Shown here in pieces: positions 60,221-64,000 of a stretch of DNA of 64,000 nt; positions within the stretch are counted from its first letter, which is position 1; the number at the start of each line of letters is the position of its first letter. Both the position numbers and the translations under genes were made by a program. Origin of the DNA: Marisa cornuarietis (lineage: Eukaryota > Mollusca > Gastropoda > Architaenioglossa > Ampullariidae). The DNA lies in NCBI GenBank assembly GCA_004794655.1, contig SMMW01000584.1, positions 3,294,001 to 3,358,000 on the forward strand. The letters run 5' to 3'. The notes below the pieces were generated by a model. It saw nothing but the letters and a program-made list of their open reading frames with translations, was not told the origin of the DNA and did no database searches.

Positions 60221-61607
60221 TTAGAGAGACAGCTCTACTCTGCCTCCTGGTTTCTTCCTTTAGTGCCAGAGAGCTGGATGAACCTGTTGCCCTGAAGTGC
60301 CATTGCACCAGGTGTTTGCTCATTAGTGACTAACCTTCACCTATCTGTGGCCTTGACCTATGATACTAAGCTTTTGGCAAGTGCTTGGTACTTAACTGAA
60401 CTGCTAATAACAGTCAGGGTTTGGTGGGCAAGTGCCCAGATTCTGGCATTTTATTACACACTCGCAGGACAACACAGTGTCTCAAAATGTCAACATCCAG
60501 TGCATACGCTATGCAAGAGCCATATATCACCGTGGAAGCAGAACATTTTGTGACTGATCTCTGTTGTTACACTGTATGTGTTTCTCTGCCTTTGGAATGA
60601 ATTGAAATGTTCTGTAGGCAAGTCTCAAGGATACAGGGATCTGCTAGCTGTGTCATCCGCTGTGTTGAGTAGTGGGGATGTGGCCAATACTCGTGTCTTT
60701 TGCTTTTAATATTGGTGTGTCTGTGTTTAGACCCATTACTAGTTGAACAAACAGATGTTTCAGACACATCTGTAAATGGAAACCCATCAGCCATGAGCAC
60801 TGGTCATTTTCCCCCTCATCTGAGTCTCAGTAACTTTATTATACATATATGTCAGCACTCTTTGAACAATCACCAGGTCTTCCATCTGTGTCTAAGTATG
60901 CAAAGCGGAGAAGAGAGTATGCCTATAAGAGAGAAAGTGTGTGAGTGTGTGTGTGCACATGAGCATCCAAGAACATGCTTGCATGTATGACAAGGACTGC
61001 TAGAGAGGAATCCTGTCCGTGATAAGCCAAGCATTAAATTATTCTCTTAATGCCTACTCTGTGACATGGTCAGATGCCAGAAATGTAGTGGATGGTGGGT
61101 ACACAAGAAGCATAGGAGTGCTGCTCATCACTCACCCTGAAAAAAATGATAACTGGCTTCGTTCAAATTCATTGACAGATGTTATAGGTGTTAAGTATAA
61201 TTGCCATTTCCTTGCCCAATCATTGATGGTCACAGAATGACAGGCACAGATGTGAGTGACAGAATTTGTGTGTTTGTGCACTGATAAGACATTGTAGATT
61301 TGTATTGTCTTCCTTAAAGAGATGGTGGATGGATGATTACTAGGGAGGGAAGACAAATATCCAAAACTCTATATAGCAGGAGCTGCATTGGATCTTGTGG
61401 CCATTTTTGACATGGATCCAGTTATCTATCAGTTAAAGATCCGCCTTGCTCTTTAGTTATGACACAAAAAAAACCTTAGTTACCGGAATAATCATTATTT
61501 CTCCCACACAAACACTCTATTCTGTCATTTAATCTTATCACAAAACTCATTTATCTGTTTTTAGTCTTATTTTCAAACCATCCATCATTTTGTGGCTTTC
61601 ATTATAA

Positions 61608-61613
61608 AATAAA
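61608..61613 (+). promoter_or_regulatory. DCC: Candidate DCC polyadenylation signal 1
   Basis: AATAAA about 1.4 kb after the stop, followed by T-rich sequence (TTTTATTGTTCGTTTAATTT). Confidence 0.4.
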
Positions 61614-62060
61614 CTTCATAATTTTATTGTTCGTTTAATTTACAAGTCATCAGCCTTTTCAGTGTGTTAAGGTGGTAAAAAAATTCGCATAAAGAAATGC
61701 TTTAGATCTTTGATACTTCCAAGTAAATAATGCAAAAAAACAGTATTTCGTGTTGTGGGAAATGACATTTTGGACACTTAATGGCAGATGGCTCAGCGTT
61801 TGCAGTCTCCTATTCAGACAGTGAAGATGCTCATCAACAGGAGACAGGGTGAATTACACACAGAAGAATTTCAGATCCCAAACATGGAGAATATGTCAAA
61901 AGCAACAATTTAAAGCACTGAGTGTTAACATTTTAAAGTGAAGACTGAGCTGTGATGGCTGGACCGAAATGTGACGCAGAGCTGGAGGTTATAATGGTCT
62001 CCCTTTTCTTCCTACATCAGAACTCTTTACATGAGGACAGAAGTGCACAGGGTGGCCTAA

Positions 62061-62066
62061 AATAAA
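62061..62066 (+). promoter_or_regulatory. DCC: Candidate DCC polyadenylation signal 2
   Basis: AATAAA followed by ATTATTTATTTTTCTC and then TGTG-rich sequence near 62095-62103, about 1.85 kb after the stop. Confidence 0.4.
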
Positions 62067-64000
62067 ACATTATTTATTTTTCTCTTAGCCTCACAGTGTG
62101 TTGTGAATATGTTTCTGAAAATATGTACTTCTAAATTCAAACATCTTAATTTCATAACATGTGAGAGAATGTGTATGTGTGCATGCAACCATTAGGAACT
62201 GATCAGAAACTTTTTCACACATAATAATATGGTTTTGCATGCTATCTGCAACTGTGCTGAAATTGTAGCAGAAGTTGTCTGCATAGCGGTATATGTGTTT
62301 TCCATATTGGAGTATGTCTACAGAGACATGCATACACTTATTTTGCACACACTGGCTTTGCCATAATATGGAGCTGTTTTCAGTTTCTTGGAACTTTACA
62401 TGGTGAATGTTTCATTGCTGTGCTGGCAGACAAAGGTATAAATATGGTACCATTCACATAAATGATTATATAGCATTAGACCATGTTATACATCATACTG
62501 TCGGTCGTTCATATTTTATTACGTGAATGTTGCATATGTCCTAGGATGATGCCTGTAATTAACTGTCAAGTATTGGGCATTCGGGAATGAAGATGCAAAG
62601 GATGGTCTGGAACACATTATAAAAAGATATACATGTCCCTCAGTTTCAATATTATACATAATTGGAAGTCTACAGCATTGCAGGGAAATTGTGCATTTAA
62701 TGTGATCTCGAGTACATATTCCTGACAATGTAGTCTGTGTAGGCTGTGCTTTTTTAAAGGTCCTCATTAGCAAGCCCTAACGTTTGATTTTTTTTGTTTT
62801 TAATTGCCTTGATCAAAGTAGAACAGGACATTAGTCAATGCAAGTTACCACCTGATTAAAAGTAATGTGTAAAACAAATGTCATATCAATTTTCCTTATT
62901 TTTAAATCAAGATGAGAAACAATTTTTTTTTTTTGCATCTTTACACTCAGTGTGGTAAGTAAGATGTTCACATGTCTAATAAGTATTAGCACATTCTTAG
63001 TCCTTTATCTTGTAGATGTAGACTTACTATGGAATGTCAGCGTGTCACTGGGCACAAAGTATGCTGTTTTCAAACATCTAGAACAGTAACAATTATAATT
63101 CACACAAAATTTTTAAAATACCAATGTCTTTAGCACAAAAATTTCTTTTGTCTTGCAGACAATCTTAGGTGAAAAGGGGTAAAATGGTGTGAGACACGAA
63201 GCATAAATTTTTATTTTAATCTTTTTGTACTTGTGTACTGAGCAGTCCATCTTTGCTGCTTTCAAAATGCAAAGTGGAATGTGAATTGAGAAAGTGTGCC
63301 TGTGTGTGTGTGCATTTAAAACATTAATCAGCAGGGTTCTTTCCAACATATCGATGGCATGCCTCCTGCTTTGGGTGTGGGCTAGATGTGTGCTTTATGT
63401 GCGCTGGATGTGAGCTACATGTGTGCCAATTTGCAGTCAAAAGTGGTTTGTTCAGGCTTTGTGTTCTTACATTCTAGTTTCCAGCTGTAGGAGACTTCCT
63501 GTGAATGTTCAAGCCAAGGTTGTAGGGCTAATAACCATCTCATGGGAACTGGAAAAACTCCATTCAGTTATCACATGCCCCTTACTGAGGCACTTTTACC
63601 CCTGTTAATAGTGGCCTTCAAGCTGCATATATCTTTTTTTCTAATGGTTTTAAGTGTCTTTACAGAATTTGATTTTGATGGTCACATTTTGTTAAGCATC
63701 AAAAGATAAAGAACAATACGAGTAGACTATAATCAAAATTGTTGCGTAATCTGATATGATGAAATGGTAGCTGTGACAAATATTTGTGTGCTTTATACAG
63801 TTTTTACACCATTATTTACAGACAAAATATTTATCACCTGATATGGCTGTTTACACTTATGGAGTTTACTTACCATAAACATAAACATTTGTCAGTTCCT
63901 CCTCCCCCTGCCCAATCTCTTCATCCCTGCCAATAAGGCATTTTACAACATAATCACACTACCATCTTTTTTCATTTTATGTATTACATAAAACAAGTTG

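Larger units (their letters stand above)
60221..64000 (+). other. DCC: DCC 3' UTR and downstream flank
   Basis: The sequence is AT-rich and CpG-poor, like the DCC introns. Candidate polyadenylation signals AATAAA are at 61608-61613 and 62061-62066, giving a 3' UTR of about 1.4 or 1.9 kb. After about 62.1 kb there are only short open frames without recognisable products up to the window end. Confidence 0.5.

Overview
The window is animal nuclear DNA: long introns with GT..AG borders, AATAAA polyadenylation signals, tRNA-derived SINEs, DNA-transposon relics and many microsatellites. One gene equally related to vertebrate DCC and neogenin points to an invertebrate. The SINE type and the CpG pattern (below) suggest a mollusc, probably a gastropod; that placement is inference.

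Layout, all genes on the + strand. (1) 213-11903: a complete 15-exon LMAN1/ERGIC-53 gene, the L-type lectin cargo receptor of the early secretory pathway. All exon phases join and give 504 residues. (2) 19986-25658: the 3' part (8 exons, 378 visible residues) of a gene I do not recognise. It encodes a type I membrane protein with FN3-like extracellular folds, one transmembrane helix and a basic cytoplasmic tail with a PPDY motif. Its 5' end was not found. (3) 31272-60220: a complete 27-exon DCC/neogenin/Frazzled/UNC-40 netrin receptor of 1423 residues: signal peptide, four Ig domains, six FN3 domains, one TM helix, and a tail with recognisable P1 and P3 motifs. Intron 1 is 6 kb.

Between the genes lie three decayed THAP-domain transposon copies with TTAAAGG termini (T2/Kolobok-like), a hAT-like MITE, a possible hAT terminus, an isolated CpG-rich ATG exon resembling a mitochondrial presequence, and GC-rich promoter-like segments. 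A 577-bp inverted-repeat element with a reiterated TTAATCCC motif sits in DCC intron 1. Four copies of one SINE family, all in the same orientation, are spread over the window.

CpG content changes by compartment: about 0.6-15.5 kb and 31.6-64 kb are CpG-poor and TG/CA-rich, while about 15.6-31.6 kb (the unknown gene and the transposon-rich interval) is clearly CpG-richer. This resembles the mosaic gene-body methylation footprint of molluscs: constitutively transcribed bodies depleted, the tissue-restricted or silent interval spared. The three genes show no operon-like or pathway link; their adjacency looks incidental.
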